Assembly: GCA_947493495.1 (NCBI GenBank)
Contig: CANLRN010000001.1
Coordinates: 185,181-249,180, forward strand
Source of the DNA: an uncultured Aquimarina sp.
Lineage (GTDB): Bacteria; Bacteroidota; Bacteroidia; Flavobacteriales; Flavobacteriaceae
DNA length: 64,000 nt
Direction: 5' to 3'
Shown here: one piece after another, positions 42,607 to 52,197 of the stretch
How positions within the stretch are numbered: the stretch's first letter is position 1
How the letters are laid out: every line of letters starts with the position of its first letter
The notes under the pieces: model-generated
Databases searched by the model: none
What the model was told of the DNA's origin: nothing
What the model saw: the letters and a program-made list of their open reading frames with translations, nothing else
Translations under genes and position numbers: made by a program

Positions 42607-42955
42607 TTGAACACATTTTTTTATTTAGGCATGTCTTTTTTGATTATTCAAGAAATGGACGCTATCCGGTAGCAAAGAATGGCGGATTTTACCTGTATTA
42701 TCGTTATTAAGTGAACAAACAGGTCAAATTGTGTTTTTATTTGCGTACATCCCACTATTTGTTTGGATTTTTTGGTCATTATCACCAAATCAGAATAGTG
42801 AAATGTTTATGAAAGCATTTGATATTTTTATGATTGTTCATATAGGTTTACATATTTTACTATTTCAACACAAAAACAATAAATTCAAGAATTGGATTTC
42901 TTGGGTTTTTATTCTTGAAGCGGGAATTTTTGGGGGTTTACATGTATTGGTTTAA
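42607..42955 (+). pseudogene. Frameshifted DUF6713-like membrane protein
   Basis: Two overlapping frames together make one protein. From TTG 42607 the first reads NTFFYLGMSFLIIQEMDAIR and then hits TAG at 42670. Shifting one base (extra T at about 42670) continues SKEWRILPVLSLLSEQTGQI and a hydrophobic chain ending IFGGLHVLV at 42955. The joined product resembles DUF6713-type small membrane proteins (four hydrophobic segments). The ATG expected at the start is missing. A single inserted base has probably inactivated the gene, unless it is a sequencing error or programmed frameshift. It sits in a decayed stretch behind tRNA-Met. Confidence 0.6.
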
Positions 42956-43440
42956 AATAAGCTGGAAAAAGCATTCAGATAGAATTGAAAATCTACGCGT
43001 AAATGAACAAGAAAAACATCATGGAAATGCAGAATCAGAATCGTTGCGAGGAAAAAACGGCTTACAACAATGTAAGAAAAAATGAATACCTATGTGTACT
43101 AGTTACATCAATACTGTATTGTATAAGATAATTCCTTATTGAATAACATCTTAAAATAAACCCTTATGGACTAAAGTGTCATAGGTTTTAAATCTGATCA
43201 AAGTCAGCTAATATGCAAAGACAACTAGTATTCAACTGAAAATAATTTTTAAGATTCCGAAGCAAGTCTATCTGGCATCAATTAGATACAGGCTTAGAGG
43301 TATTAAACCTGAGATCTCACTAGGTACTGAAACGAGTTCAGCAAACAGCGAAATTAGTTCAACTATCTGATTTAAAGACATTGCTGCGCAACTTTTCAAA
43401 TCAGAGTTTCACTAATAAATTTTCAGGAAAATGTGTGTGA
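42956..43440. other. Gene-free decayed region with repeats
   Basis: No supported coding frame over 485 nt. It holds a small hairpin CTTACA-ACAA-TGTAAG (43061-43076) following CGG, a copy of the dispersed repeat (43155-43210), and CTGAA-ACGAG-TTCAG (43327-43341), which resembles REP-like intergenic motifs I recall from Flavobacteria. No transposase remains. The region looks like a remnant of insertions between tRNA-Met and the next gene. Confidence 0.5.
43155..43210. repeat. Degenerate dispersed repeat, copy B
   Basis: Aligns with 27800-27855. The hairpin seen in copy A (GACT, AA, AGTC) is spoiled here by an inserted G and changes in the right arm, so the two copies are diverging remnants of one element. 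Confidence 0.65.
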
Positions 43441-43923
43441 TTACAATTGCTTAGATAATGCGTCTATCTGCTTTGTTTTCGCTTCCATATATTTACTCAT
43501 TTTCTCTATCTCATTACCAGAAAGAGTAGAAATAAGCGTTCTGTATTGTTTTGTTAGACTACTGCTAGCCTCACTTAATTTTAAAAAAGAATCCATATCA
43601 GCATGTGCTTTTACTGCTTTCCTATAATTCGCAACATAAGCCTCATAATCTCTAACATATTTTCTAGCAGCAACACTATTAAAAGAAGGAGCTCCCTTAG
43701 GAACAGGTATTATCTGTTCTTTAGGCTTTTTTTTCGTTACTTCATTTTTTTTCTTCTTCTTTGATGTTACTACTTCCTTTTTTTCTATTACATCTTTTAT
43801 AACAGTAGTGGTGTCAACAATTTCTTCTTGTACGTCTAACTTGTCACTTTTAGGGTCTTTTTTGCAAGATGTTATGCTTAATAGACATAAGAGTAATGCT
43901 ATACTAAGGGATTTCATGACCAT
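43441..43923 (-). CDS. Lipoprotein of unknown function
   Basis: 160 aa from the ATG at 43923 (43917 is an alternative two codons later; the frame open to 43968 adds residues before the signal peptide). Lipobox SITSC followed by KKDPKSD. A lysine/threonine-rich low-complexity stretch (SKKKKKNEVTKKKPKEQ) is followed by a helical domain (AARKYVRDYEAYVANYRKAV ... LSGNEIEKMSKYM). No family recognised. It is 45 nt after hisS on the same strand and may be transcribed with it. Confidence 0.6.
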   Translation of the reverse strand: MVMKSLSIALLLCLLSITSCKKDPKSDKLDVQEEIVDTTTVIKDVIEKKEVVTSKKKKKNEVTKKKPKEQIIPVPKGAPSFNSVAARKYVRDYEAYVANYRKAVKAHADMDSFLKLSEASSSLTKQYRTLISTLSGNEIEKMSKYMEAKTKQIDALSKQL

Positions 43924-43968
43924 ATTTTTAAGGGGAATAAATTTATATTTTTCAGTAAATATATACAT

Positions 43969-45339
43969 TTATTGCAATAGACTGATCAGCTCTTCTCTAT
44001 TCATTTCTTGTTGACTCCCATCCTCCATATTTTTTACAGTAAATAGTTGTTTTTCTATTTCTGATGTGCCTGCTAAAACCACAAAAGGTATATTTCTTTT
44101 ATTAGCATATTTCATTTGTTTATTCATTTTTGCAACATCAGGATATAATTCTGCACTAATCGTATGACTTCTTAATATATTAATCGTTTTCTGACAATAG
44201 AGTGCTTCATCCATACCAAAATTAATAAATAAAGCTTTGGTATTTACTGTTACCTCTTCTGGAAATAAGTCCAACTCTTCTAGTACAAGATATATTCTAT
44301 CCAATCCAAACGAAATTCCTACTCCACTCACATCTTTAAGCCCAAAAACCTCAGTAAGGTTATCATACCTACCTCCTCCTCCTATGGATCCCATTTTTAC
44401 ACCTTCTGGAGCAGAAACTTCAAAAATTGCTCCAGTATAATAATTTAAACCTCTCGCTAGTGTCACATCCAAGTCTACTGATGCTGTCTGCAAGGACATT
44501 TGATCTATAGTGTTGATAATAAATTCTAATTCTTGTATCCCTTTCATCCCTACTGTAGAATTTGCTAATAAAATTTTTAATGTAGATAACTTATCTCTTA
44601 ATGTACCTTTTAGACTAAAAAGAGGATTCATCTTTTCTATGGCAACTTCGGTAATTCCTTTGGATAGCATTTCTTTTTTAACACCATCTTCTCCTATCTT
44701 ATCAAGTTTATCCAGAGCAACCGTAAAATCAATTAGTTTATCACTTGCCCCTATCACTTCTACAATACCCGAAAGAATTTTGCGGTTATTGATTTTAATA
44801 GTAACTCCTTTTAATCCAAGTGTAGTAAATACGTTATCATACAATTGAATAAAATCAATTTCTTGCCATAGTGATGTGCTACCTACTACATCTGCATCAC
44901 ATTGATAGAACTCTCTAAATCTACCTTTTTGTGGACGATCTGCTCTCCAAACCGGTTGTATCTGGTATCGTTTGTAGGGAAAAACAATTTCGTTTTGATG
45001 CTGCACCACATAACGAGCAAAAGGTACTGTGAGATCGTAACGAAGTGCTTTTTCTGAAAGTGAATTAGAAAACTTAGCTAAGTGCCCTTGATTCAATGCC
45101 TCGATATCTGCTTTTTTTACCTTATCACCACTATTCAATATTTTAAAAATCAATCGATCTCCTTCTTCTCCATACTTTCCCAATAAGGTATCACTATTTT
45201 CAAAACTTGGAGTCTCTATCGGATTAAAACCAAACAATCGAAATTGTTCTTGTATACTATCTATTATATATGAGCGTTTTGCTACCTCAGTTGCTGAAAA
45301 ATCTCTAGTTCCCTGCGGAATTCTTGGTTTTTGTGCCAT
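43969..45339 (-). CDS. hisS: Histidyl-tRNA synthetase
   Basis: 456 aa class II aminoacyl-tRNA synthetase. Opening KPRIPQGTRDFSATEV, motif 2 RFREFYQCDADVVG, the histidine-binding ARGLNYYTGAIFEV segment and motif 3 GVGISFGLDRIYLVLEEL are all present; the C-terminal anticodon-binding domain closes the protein. Start ATG at 45339. Confidence 0.97.
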   Translation of the reverse strand: MAQKPRIPQGTRDFSATEVAKRSYIIDSIQEQFRLFGFNPIETPSFENSDTLLGKYGEEGDRLIFKILNSGDKVKKADIEALNQGHLAKFSNSLSEKALRYDLTVPFARYVVQHQNEIVFPYKRYQIQPVWRADRPQKGRFREFYQCDADVVGSTSLWQEIDFIQLYDNVFTTLGLKGVTIKINNRKILSGIVEVIGASDKLIDFTVALDKLDKIGEDGVKKEMLSKGITEVAIEKMNPLFSLKGTLRDKLSTLKILLANSTVGMKGIQELEFIINTIDQMSLQTASVDLDVTLARGLNYYTGAIFEVSAPEGVKMGSIGGGGRYDNLTEVFGLKDVSGVGISFGLDRIYLVLEELDLFPEEVTVNTKALFINFGMDEALYCQKTINILRSHTISAELYPDVAKMNKQMKYANKRNIPFVVLAGTSEIEKQLFTVKNMEDGSQQEMNREELISLLQ

Positions 45340-45634
45340 TTTTTTAGTTTAAATGATGAATCTTGTAAATACCCTCAGCAATAGTTAACCCACCATTATT
45401 AAATTATCAATGCAAATATTAAAAAAAGCTATAAATAATCAGAAATTTATATGACATTAAATACTGGTAAACTATTCAAATCCGTCAAGTTTTTAAAGTA
45501 AATTGTACAATCCGAAAAATTATTCCAAAGCTATCAGACAGCTTTTAAGGATGAACCAAAAATAAAACTGTTATTTTTAAGTAACTTTATAGACGTTTTG
45601 TAGTCTTATATATCATATCAGTTAATCGCACATT

Positions 45635-46870
45635 ATGTTTTCACTTTTAGGAGAGAATATTCGTATTGCTTTAGACTCTATCAGAGGACAGCTTTTACGT
45701 ACTATATTAACCGTTTTAATTATAGCTATAGGAATTACTGCACTAGTTGCTATATTAACTTTTTTGGGTGCTTTAGAGAAAACTATTACTGGAGATTTTG
45801 CCTCTATGGGTGCTAATACTTTTACGATACAACGGTATGAATTTACAACTAGAAATAATAGACAAAGAGAAAAAACAAATCCGATTATTAGCTATAGAAA
45901 TGTACGTCAGTTTAAAGATAAATTTCAATATCCATTTTCTAAAACTTCTATTTCTTTTACAGGTACAAGAAATGCTGAAGTTAAATACGAAAATGAAGAA
46001 ACTGATCCAGAAGTTGCTGTATTAGGAATTAATGAAAACTATCTCGAAAATACAGGTACTGAAGTAGAAACTGGTAGAAACTTTACTTATTTTGATATAG
46101 AAAATAATAACAATGTATGCTTGATCGGATCTGATTTTAAGAAAAATCTTTTTAAAGATATCGACCCCCTAAACAAAACAATTAGTATCAGAGGGGTAAA
46201 ATTTAAAGTTATTGGCATATTAGAAAGTAAAGGAGCTACTTTTAGAAATAATCAAGATCTAAGAGTTCTTTTACCGCTTCAAGTTGCACGATCTATGTAT
46301 ACACTGCCCAATATTAATTATAATATAAATATAAAAGTTGATGACAAACAGTTCTTAGAAGGAGCTCAGGATGAAGCGATTATTACTTTTAGAATTATTA
46401 GAGGATTAAACCCCGTAGAAGAAAATAATTTTGGCTTAGAGCGTAGTGATGATCTTATCAATAGAATTTCTAGTATTACTGGTTATTTATATTGGGCAGC
46501 TTGGATTATTAGTATCATAACCATTTTTGGTTCTTCCATCGCATTAATGAATATCATGTTGGTTTCTGTTACAGAAAGAACAAGAGAAATTGGTGTACGC
46601 AAAGCATTAGGTGCTAAAAAAAGAACGATTTCTGGACAATTTTTTTTAGAAACCGTACTTATTGGACAATTAGGAGGTGTATTCGGAATTATTCTAGGAA
46701 TTATTGTAGGAGGCCTTGCAGCTTCCTTATCTAATTTTCAATTTACCGTACCTTGGTTGGCAATTATCGCAGCAGTAATTACTTCATTTCTAACTGCCGT
46801 TGTTTCTGGTTCTTATCCTGCATTAAAAGCAGCTAAGCAGGATCCTATAGAGTCATTGAGGTATGAGTAG
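45635..46870 (+). CDS. MacB-like ABC transporter permease
   Basis: 411 aa. MacB periplasmic core domain between an N-terminal helix and three C-terminal transmembrane helices of the FtsX type. IRGQLLRTILTVLIIAIGIT, the periplasmic GANTFTIQRYEF region, and the REIGVRKALGAKKRTISGQF coupling helix with the terminal PIESLRYE are the usual features. It acts in envelope export or stress through mechanotransmission. No ATPase gene is next to it, so its partner is encoded elsewhere. Confidence 0.9.
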   Translation: MFSLLGENIRIALDSIRGQLLRTILTVLIIAIGITALVAILTFLGALEKTITGDFASMGANTFTIQRYEFTTRNNRQREKTNPIISYRNVRQFKDKFQYPFSKTSISFTGTRNAEVKYENEETDPEVAVLGINENYLENTGTEVETGRNFTYFDIENNNNVCLIGSDFKKNLFKDIDPLNKTISIRGVKFKVIGILESKGATFRNNQDLRVLLPLQVARSMYTLPNINYNINIKVDDKQFLEGAQDEAIITFRIIRGLNPVEENNFGLERSDDLINRISSITGYLYWAAWIISIITIFGSSIALMNIMLVSVTERTREIGVRKALGAKKRTISGQFFLETVLIGQLGGVFGIILGIIVGGLAASLSNFQFTVPWLAIIAAVITSFLTAVVSGSYPALKAAKQDPIESLRYE

Positions 46871-46952
46871 TCAGTAGCCATTAAGTCAAAAAACAGTATA
46901 CGTACCTCACCTAAAGATAGGTATAAAAAATTGAAAAAATATCTCATTATTT

Positions 46953-47432
46953 TTAGACTTTTTTAGCAATTAGCTTTTCAAAATATGTATACAATTCTCC
47001 TTTAGTAATAGTTGCTCCTTGCAAAATAAGTGTAAACTTATCCATATTTGGATCTTCGCCATACGCTTTGTCCGCATTATAAAAAACAACCTGATCATCT
47101 AACAAATTATTTCGTAACCAATCATATCCTTCATTAGTAGTAACATCTATGCCAGGAGCATTTACTTTTACTGCTATCAAGTGCATTTTAGTATCACTTA
47201 AATAAAAGAGATGTATTTGATCTTTAGAAAAATGCTCTAAGAATTCAGCTTTTTTTAATACCCCTTCCCATATCAAGTCACTAAAAATATCTAATTCTTC
47301 TTCTGCTACTTCTGGTTTATTTTTTTTTATATCATTCCACTCATCTGCAGTGATAGACTGTGTCGCTAAAAAGTTGATGAATTCTTGATGTAATTCTTCT
47401 AATTGTTCTTTAGTAAGTCTTTTGTATTTCAT
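46953..47432 (-). CDS. DUF6495-like protein
   Basis: 159 aa, soluble, helical at both ends: YKRLTKEQLEELHQEFINFL at the start and FYNADKAYGEDPNMDKFTLI later. It matches a Bacteroidota-specific family I know as DUF6495, of unknown function. A TATTTTTG promoter element lies 20 nt upstream of the ATG. Confidence 0.7.
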   Translation of the reverse strand: MKYKRLTKEQLEELHQEFINFLATQSITADEWNDIKKNKPEVAEEELDIFSDLIWEGVLKKAEFLEHFSKDQIHLFYLSDTKMHLIAVKVNAPGIDVTTNEGYDWLRNNLLDDQVVFYNADKAYGEDPNMDKFTLILQGATITKGELYTYFEKLIAKKV

Positions 47433-47451
47433 TTTCTACTAAAATTAGGTG

Positions 47452-47459
47452 CAAAAATA
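47452..47459 (-). promoter_or_regulatory. -7 element of the DUF6495-like gene
   Basis: TATTTTTG read leftward, 20 nt before the ATG at 47432; no -33 TTG at the right distance. Confidence 0.45.
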
Positions 47460-47518
47460 ACGGTAATTTCATATAAGAATGAATTGGTATTATTTTTTTT
47501 GAGTGAACATTACGATAA

Positions 47519-47551
47519 AAAAAATCGTTCATATAAACGAACGATTTTTTT
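47519..47551 (-). terminator. Terminator of the rpsF-rpsR-rplI operon
   Basis: 10-bp perfect stem AAAATCGTTC / GAACGATTTT with an 8-nt loop; T-runs on both sides make it usable in both directions. It lies 40 nt after the rplI stop (leftward). Confidence 0.88.
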
Positions 47552-47590
47552 GTATGTTAACTACAGTAATGAACTGTCTTTACTACTAAA

Positions 47591-48046
47591 TTATTTTTTA
47601 GCCTGCGCTACAACCTCAAAAGCAAGAGGAGTAATTACAGCTCTATGCAAACGAACAGAAGCTTCATATTGTCCTAATCGCTTGATAGTTCCACCAGGAA
47701 TAGTAATGAATTTTTTCTCTAATTCCACTCCTTCTTTAGTTAACGCTTCAGAAACATCAGCATTAGATATAGATCCGAATAATTTATCTCCAGATCCTGC
47801 CTTCGCAGCAATTTTGATTTCTAATCCTGATATTTTCTTAGCTACTTTTTCTGCTTCCTCAATCTCTTTCTTTTCTTTGTATGCACGTTGTTTTAACGTT
47901 TCATCTAAAGCTTTTCTAGCAGATGGAGTTGCTAATACAGCAAGTCCTTGTGGGATTAAAAAGTTACGTCCATAACCGTTTTTCACTTCTACTACATCGT
48001 CAATGAATCCTAGATTCTCAACGTCTTTTTTTAATATAAGTTCCAT
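47591..48046 (-). CDS. rplI: 50S ribosomal protein L9
   Basis: 151 aa. MELILKKDVENLGFIDDVVEVKNGYGRNFLIP is the L9 opening (split here only for length; conserved residues Gly-Tyr-Gly-Arg-Asn-Phe-Leu-Ile). A long connecting helix and a C-terminal RNA-binding domain follow. Last of the rpsF-rpsR-rplI operon, 17 nt after rpsR. Confidence 0.97.
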   Translation of the reverse strand: MELILKKDVENLGFIDDVVEVKNGYGRNFLIPQGLAVLATPSARKALDETLKQRAYKEKKEIEEAEKVAKKISGLEIKIAAKAGSGDKLFGSISNADVSEALTKEGVELEKKFITIPGGTIKRLGQYEASVRLHRAVITPLAFEVVAQAKK

Positions 48047-48063
48047 AATTGTTATGAGCTATT

Positions 48064-48360
48064 TTATTTTAATAAATCTCCAACGTACGGCATTAAAGCC
48101 AAATGTCTAGCTCTTTTTACAGCTACACTAACTTTACGTTGATATTTTAAAGAAGTTCCTGTAAGTCGACGAGGCAATAGTTTACCTTGTTCATTTACGA
48201 AAGCCATTAAAAAATCAGGATCCTTATAATCAATATACTTAATTCCAGATTTCTTAAAACGACAATATTTCTTGGCTTTTGTAGTGTCAATATTTAATGG
48301 CGTAAGATACCTAATCTCTCCATCTTTTTTTCCTTTTGCTTGTTGTTCTATAGATGACAT
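48064..48360 (-). CDS. rpsR: 30S ribosomal protein S18
   Basis: 98 aa. [20 protein letters not shown] and the [20 protein letters not shown] block identify S18, which pairs with S6 on the platform of the small subunit. 3 nt after rpsF. The N-terminal extension of about 20 residues is longer than in E. coli (75 aa), as is usual in this phylum. Confidence 0.97.
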   Translation of the reverse strand: MSSIEQQAKGKKDGEIRYLTPLNIDTTKAKKYCRFKKSGIKYIDYKDPDFLMAFVNEQGKLLPRRLTGTSLKYQRKVSVAVKRARHLALMPYVGDLLK

Positions 48361-48363
48361 ATA

Positions 48364-48702
48364 TTACGCTTTTTGTTTGTTTCTATTTCTTCTTTTCTCA
48401 GCCCAAGCAATTGCATGCTTATCTAAACGAACGGTAAGGTAACGCATTATTCTTTCGTCTCTTCTATACTCCACCTCTACAGTGTTAATAGCCTCTCCTG
48501 GAGCAGTATACTCGAATAAGTGATAAAAACCACTTTTCTTGTGCTGGATAGCATACGCAAGCTTTTTTAGCCCCCAGTCTTCTTTGGATATCATCTTAGC
48601 ACCGTTAGAAACAAGAATATCTTCGTATTTCTTAACTGTTTCCTTTATCTGTTCATCAGATAAAACGGGATTCAAGATGAAAACAGTTTCATAATGATTC
48701 AT
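48364..48702 (-). CDS. rpsF: 30S ribosomal protein S6
   Basis: 112 aa. NHYETVFILNPVLSDEQIKE, KLAYAIQHKKSGFYHLFEY and ERIMRYLTVRLDKHAI are the S6 fold. First gene of the ribosomal operon, 37 nt or so behind a very good promoter. Confidence 0.97.
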   Translation of the reverse strand: MNHYETVFILNPVLSDEQIKETVKKYEDILVSNGAKMISKEDWGLKKLAYAIQHKKSGFYHLFEYTAPGEAINTVEVEYRRDERIMRYLTVRLDKHAIAWAEKRRNRNKQKA

Positions 48703-48731
48703 AAAAAATCTATTTTAAATTAAATTGGCTG

Positions 48732-48762
48732 CAAAAATAAGATTATTTTTTTGATTTTCAAA
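48732..48762 (-). promoter_or_regulatory. Promoter of rpsF-rpsR-rplI
   Basis: Read leftward: TTTG (48759-48762), 19-nt spacer, TATTTTTG (48732-48739) followed by CAGCC. Consensus spacing and sequence. Confidence 0.85.
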
Positions 48763-48863
48763 CCATAAAAGCACTTCGATGAAACATCTCTTTTTATCGA
48801 CAAAAAGCCTAAAATGTTTGTTATAATAAGATATATTCATTAATATTGTATTGAATATAACCT

Positions 48864-49577
48864 ATGCACGTGGAACAATCTCAATTAAAATGCGCGGTAG
48901 TCGATGACTCACGCCTCCAAAGATTAGCTATAGTCAAATTAATTGGCGAACATTCATCATTAGAATTAGTTGCTGAATGGAATAATGCTATTGAAACCAA
49001 AAATGGCCTATTAGACACGCCAGTGGATCTACTCTTCCTAGATATTGAAATGCCAATATTAACTGGATTTGATCTTTTGGATGATCTAGAAAACAAACCT
49101 CATATCATTTTTGTTACTGGTAAGACCAAATACGCTTTTAAAGCTTTTGATTATGATGCTATTGATTATTTAAGAAAGCCTCTAAAGAAAGATCGATTTA
49201 ATGCTGCTGTAGAAAAAGCATTAAGTATGACTCGATTAAATTCTGAACAGGCTGCTATAGAAGATGATGATTATATCTTCGTGAAAAGTAATCTCAAGAA
49301 ACGTAAAATATTTTTGAATCAATTAAAATATGTAGAGGCATTAGGAGACTATGTAAAGCTGATCATGGAAGAAGGAGACCCTATTGTAGTACTCGCTACT
49401 ATGAAATCATTTGAAGCGGAGTTACCTTCTGACCGATTTTTGAGAATTCATAAATCTTATATTGTAAATCTCGATAAAGTAGAACGCTATAATAGTCGTA
49501 ATATCGAAATAGCTGATGAAAAAATACCTCTGAGTAGACATAAAAAACACTCTCTCATCGAAGCGCTTAATGGATAA
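48864..49577 (+). CDS. LytTR-type response regulator
   Basis: 237 aa. Receiver domain with acidic pair Asp14-Asp15, phosphoryl-accepting Asp60 (LFLDIEMP), Thr85 and Lys105 (LRKPLKK). The LytTR DNA-binding domain (YVEALGDYVKLIMEEGD, LPSDRFLRIHKSYIVNLDKV) follows. These bind direct-repeat sites as dimers. No histidine kinase is adjacent, so its partner lies elsewhere. Confidence 0.93.
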   Translation: MHVEQSQLKCAVVDDSRLQRLAIVKLIGEHSSLELVAEWNNAIETKNGLLDTPVDLLFLDIEMPILTGFDLLDDLENKPHIIFVTGKTKYAFKAFDYDAIDYLRKPLKKDRFNAAVEKALSMTRLNSEQAAIEDDDYIFVKSNLKKRKIFLNQLKYVEALGDYVKLIMEEGDPIVVLATMKSFEAELPSDRFLRIHKSYIVNLDKVERYNSRNIEIADEKIPLSRHKKHSLIEALNG

Positions 49578-49630
49578 CACGCTATAGTACTAGATAGATA
49601 TATTAATTTTTTATTATAGAAATTATCTCA

Positions 49631-49672
49631 TGTATTAATACATCTATATTAATACATCTATATTAATAATTA
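49631..49672. repeat. 14-bp tandem repeat, about 2.7 units
   Basis: Units TGTATTAATACATC, TATATTAATACATC and TATATTAATAATTA follow each other at 49631, 49645 and 49659, running into the priA stop codon. Each unit includes the near-palindrome ATTAAT. It may be a slippage product or a weak terminator region. Confidence 0.6.
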
Positions 49673-52113
49673 TCTACATTAATTATAAGTCGTACTCCTG
49701 CGAATTCTTTTATACTTTTGAATGAATTTTGCACCTTTTTAATAGCTACTTTAGTTTTAGTTAATGATTGCCCATTAGGGATTTTGATAAGAATATTTTT
49801 ATGATATTGGTTTCTCACTCTTGATATTGGCGGAAATTCTGGCCCTAGTACATATTCGCCAAATACATTGACTAATGATTTTGCTAACCATTTAGTAGCT
49901 TCATTTACCTTGTTATAATCTTTATGCCTGCCCGTTATTTTAATAATCCTATAAAACGGAGGATATTTATATTGATATCGTTCTTCTTTCTGATCTTTAT
50001 ACATCCCAGAATAATCATTAATAGATACTTGCTGTAAAATCTGATGATAAGGATTATATGTTTGGATTAACACTTTACCTCTTTTTTTAGTTCTGCCTGC
50101 TCGTCCGGATACTTGTTGTATCAATTGAAAACTTCGTTCATGCGCTCTAAAATCAGGAAAATTAAGCAAGTTATCTGCATTCATGACACCTACTAAAGTA
50201 ACATTTCTAAAATCTAATCCTTTGGTGAGCATCTGAGTACCTACTAATATATCAATAACACCTTCTTCGAATTGGGTAATGATTTTTTCATATCCATGTT
50301 TTCCTCTTGTTGTATCTTGATCCATTCTACCAATGGTATGATCTGGAAATAATTCTTTGAGTTCATTCTCTATTTGTTCTGTTCCAAAACCTTTAGTAGA
50401 CAATTCTGTACTACTACATGCCATACATTGTCGCATCATCATAATATGATATCCACAATAATGACATCGTAATTGATTACGGTGATGATGGTATGTCAAA
50501 CTTACATCACAATTGGTACATTGAGGTGAATGACCACAGGTAGTGCATTCTACGATGGGGGAATATCCTCTTCTGTTCTGAAATAATATAACTTGTTCTT
50601 CTTCGCTCAAGGCTTCTTGTATCGCTACTAATAAGGTATCGCTAAAATGCCCTGACATTTCTTTGCGTTTATATTTGGTTTTTAGATCTACCAGATTAAT
50701 TTCGGGCATTAACACATCTCCATGTCTTCTGGTAAGAGTGATCAAATCATATTTACCTTGCTGAGCATTATAATACGATTCTAAAGAAGGTGTGGCTGAT
50801 CCTAATATTACTTTAGCATTAAATATGTTAGACAATACAATGGCTGTGTCTCTAGCATGGTATCTAGGAGCTGGATCAAATTGCTTATAAGATCCCTCAT
50901 GCTCCTCATCGACAACAATTAACCCTAGGTTATTAAAAGGAAGAAAAACAGATGACCTAGCTCCAATGATTAGCTGTGCATCCATACTTTTCATAACTTT
51001 ATTCCATGCTTCTACTCTTTCGTTCACAGAATATTTAGAATGATATACTATCAATTTGTCTCCAAAATATACTTGTAGCCTTGTGATTAGTTGTGTAGTT
51101 AATGCAATTTCTGGCAGTAAGTATAACACCTGTTTATTAGTTGATAATTGTTCTTCTATCAACTTAACATACACTTCTGTTTTCCCAGAAGATGTCACGC
51201 CGTGCAATAAACATACATTTTTATCGACAAATGATTTTTGTATTTCTTTCAATGCACGTTCTTGATATTTATTCAACTTTTTACTTGCATTATTAGCATT
51301 CTCATGAAAAAGAACACGATCCGTTTGCTGATAATATTCTTGTAGTATCTTTTTATCGATCAACGCTTTTATAACTGCCGTACTAGAGGTTGAGCGTTTT
51401 GCTAAATCATTAGCACTTATCGGCTTAGTAGATTGTGCTTGCAACATAAATAAATGCATCAATACCTCTTTCTGTTTTGGCGCTCTATTCATCGTTTCTA
51501 ATAAAGATTTTAGTACTTCTTCATTAGTATACTCTTGATGTAGTTTTACATATCGTACTATTTTTGGTTTATATTGTTCGTATATTTCTTCTTGTACAAT
51601 AACTACTTTTTTTTCTATAAGCCTTTTTATTATAGGCAATACATTTTTCTTGCCTATAATATTCATTACTTCATGGATCTTAAGCATACTTTGATGCTGT
51701 AAGGCTTCAAAAATTAAAAACTCATCATCTCTAAGGTTCTTTTCATTAATTGTAGTGGTATCATTTTGTAGTATGATTGTTTCACTCTCTAACAAAAAAG
51801 CGCTTGGTAGGGCTGCCCGCATTACTTCTCCCTTAGTACACATATAGTAAGATGCTATCCATGACCACAATTGAAGTTGATTATTAGTAACAATAGGTGT
51901 CTCATCTAAGATATGCTCTATCTCTTTTGCCTCATATACAGCAGGTGGTGTTTGATGTACTCTATATACTATTGCAGCATATATTTTACTTTTCCCGAAT
52001 TGTACTGCTACTCGCATTCCTGGTTTTAAGAAAGCGGCTTCATTTTTATGTATGCTGTATGTAAATTCTTTATCGAGAGGAATTGGAAGAATTACATCTA
52101 TAAAGTATCCCAT
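49663..52113 (-). CDS. priA: Primosomal protein N' (replication restart helicase)
   Basis: 816 aa. N-terminal 3'-DNA-binding domain (FIDVILPIPLDKEFTYSI), Walker A GVTSSGKTEVY near residue 306 and DEEH (VVDEEHEGSYK) near 402. The zinc-binding cysteine set is near 518-564 (CTTCGHSPQCTNCDVS, RCHYCGY, CMACSS), with helicase motifs GTQMLTKGLDF and QVSGRAGR. It restarts stalled forks by loading the replicative helicase. Confidence 0.96.
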   Translation of the reverse strand: MGYFIDVILPIPLDKEFTYSIHKNEAAFLKPGMRVAVQFGKSKIYAAIVYRVHQTPPAVYEAKEIEHILDETPIVTNNQLQLWSWIASYYMCTKGEVMRAALPSAFLLESETIILQNDTTTINEKNLRDDEFLIFEALQHQSMLKIHEVMNIIGKKNVLPIIKRLIEKKVVIVQEEIYEQYKPKIVRYVKLHQEYTNEEVLKSLLETMNRAPKQKEVLMHLFMLQAQSTKPISANDLAKRSTSSTAVIKALIDKKILQEYYQQTDRVLFHENANNASKKLNKYQERALKEIQKSFVDKNVCLLHGVTSSGKTEVYVKLIEEQLSTNKQVLYLLPEIALTTQLITRLQVYFGDKLIVYHSKYSVNERVEAWNKVMKSMDAQLIIGARSSVFLPFNNLGLIVVDEEHEGSYKQFDPAPRYHARDTAIVLSNIFNAKVILGSATPSLESYYNAQQGKYDLITLTRRHGDVLMPEINLVDLKTKYKRKEMSGHFSDTLLVAIQEALSEEEQVILFQNRRGYSPIVECTTCGHSPQCTNCDVSLTYHHHRNQLRCHYCGYHIMMMRQCMACSSTELSTKGFGTEQIENELKELFPDHTIGRMDQDTTRGKHGYEKIITQFEEGVIDILVGTQMLTKGLDFRNVTLVGVMNADNLLNFPDFRAHERSFQLIQQVSGRAGRTKKRGKVLIQTYNPYHQILQQVSINDYSGMYKDQKEERYQYKYPPFYRIIKITGRHKDYNKVNEATKWLAKSLVNVFGEYVLGPEFPPISRVRNQYHKNILIKIPNGQSLTKTKVAIKKVQNSFKSIKEFAGVRLIINVDNY

Positions 52114-52197
52114 TTATTTTAATGATTCAGAACAAAAATACAGTTTTAAGCTGTTTTATCAGAAAATAAGATTGATATCTGAGGTATTCAATCCTTA

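Noticed and set aside
42731..42955. Intact 74-aa membrane protein from GTG 42731
   Set aside because: In-frame homology continues upstream to about 42671 and then into another frame, showing that it is the 3' part of a frameshifted gene.
43061..43076. Integron attC site
   Set aside because: The CTTACAACAATGTAAG hairpin is suggestive of cassette ends, but no RYYYAAC/GTTRRRY pair, integrase or second site is seen.
44510..44848. 112-codon frame opposite hisS
   Set aside because: Antisense shadow of the synthetase; no supporting features.
47403..47975. 190-codon rightward frame over rplI
   Set aside because: Antisense to a certain ribosomal gene and composed of low-complexity Ser/Leu translation; a shadow.
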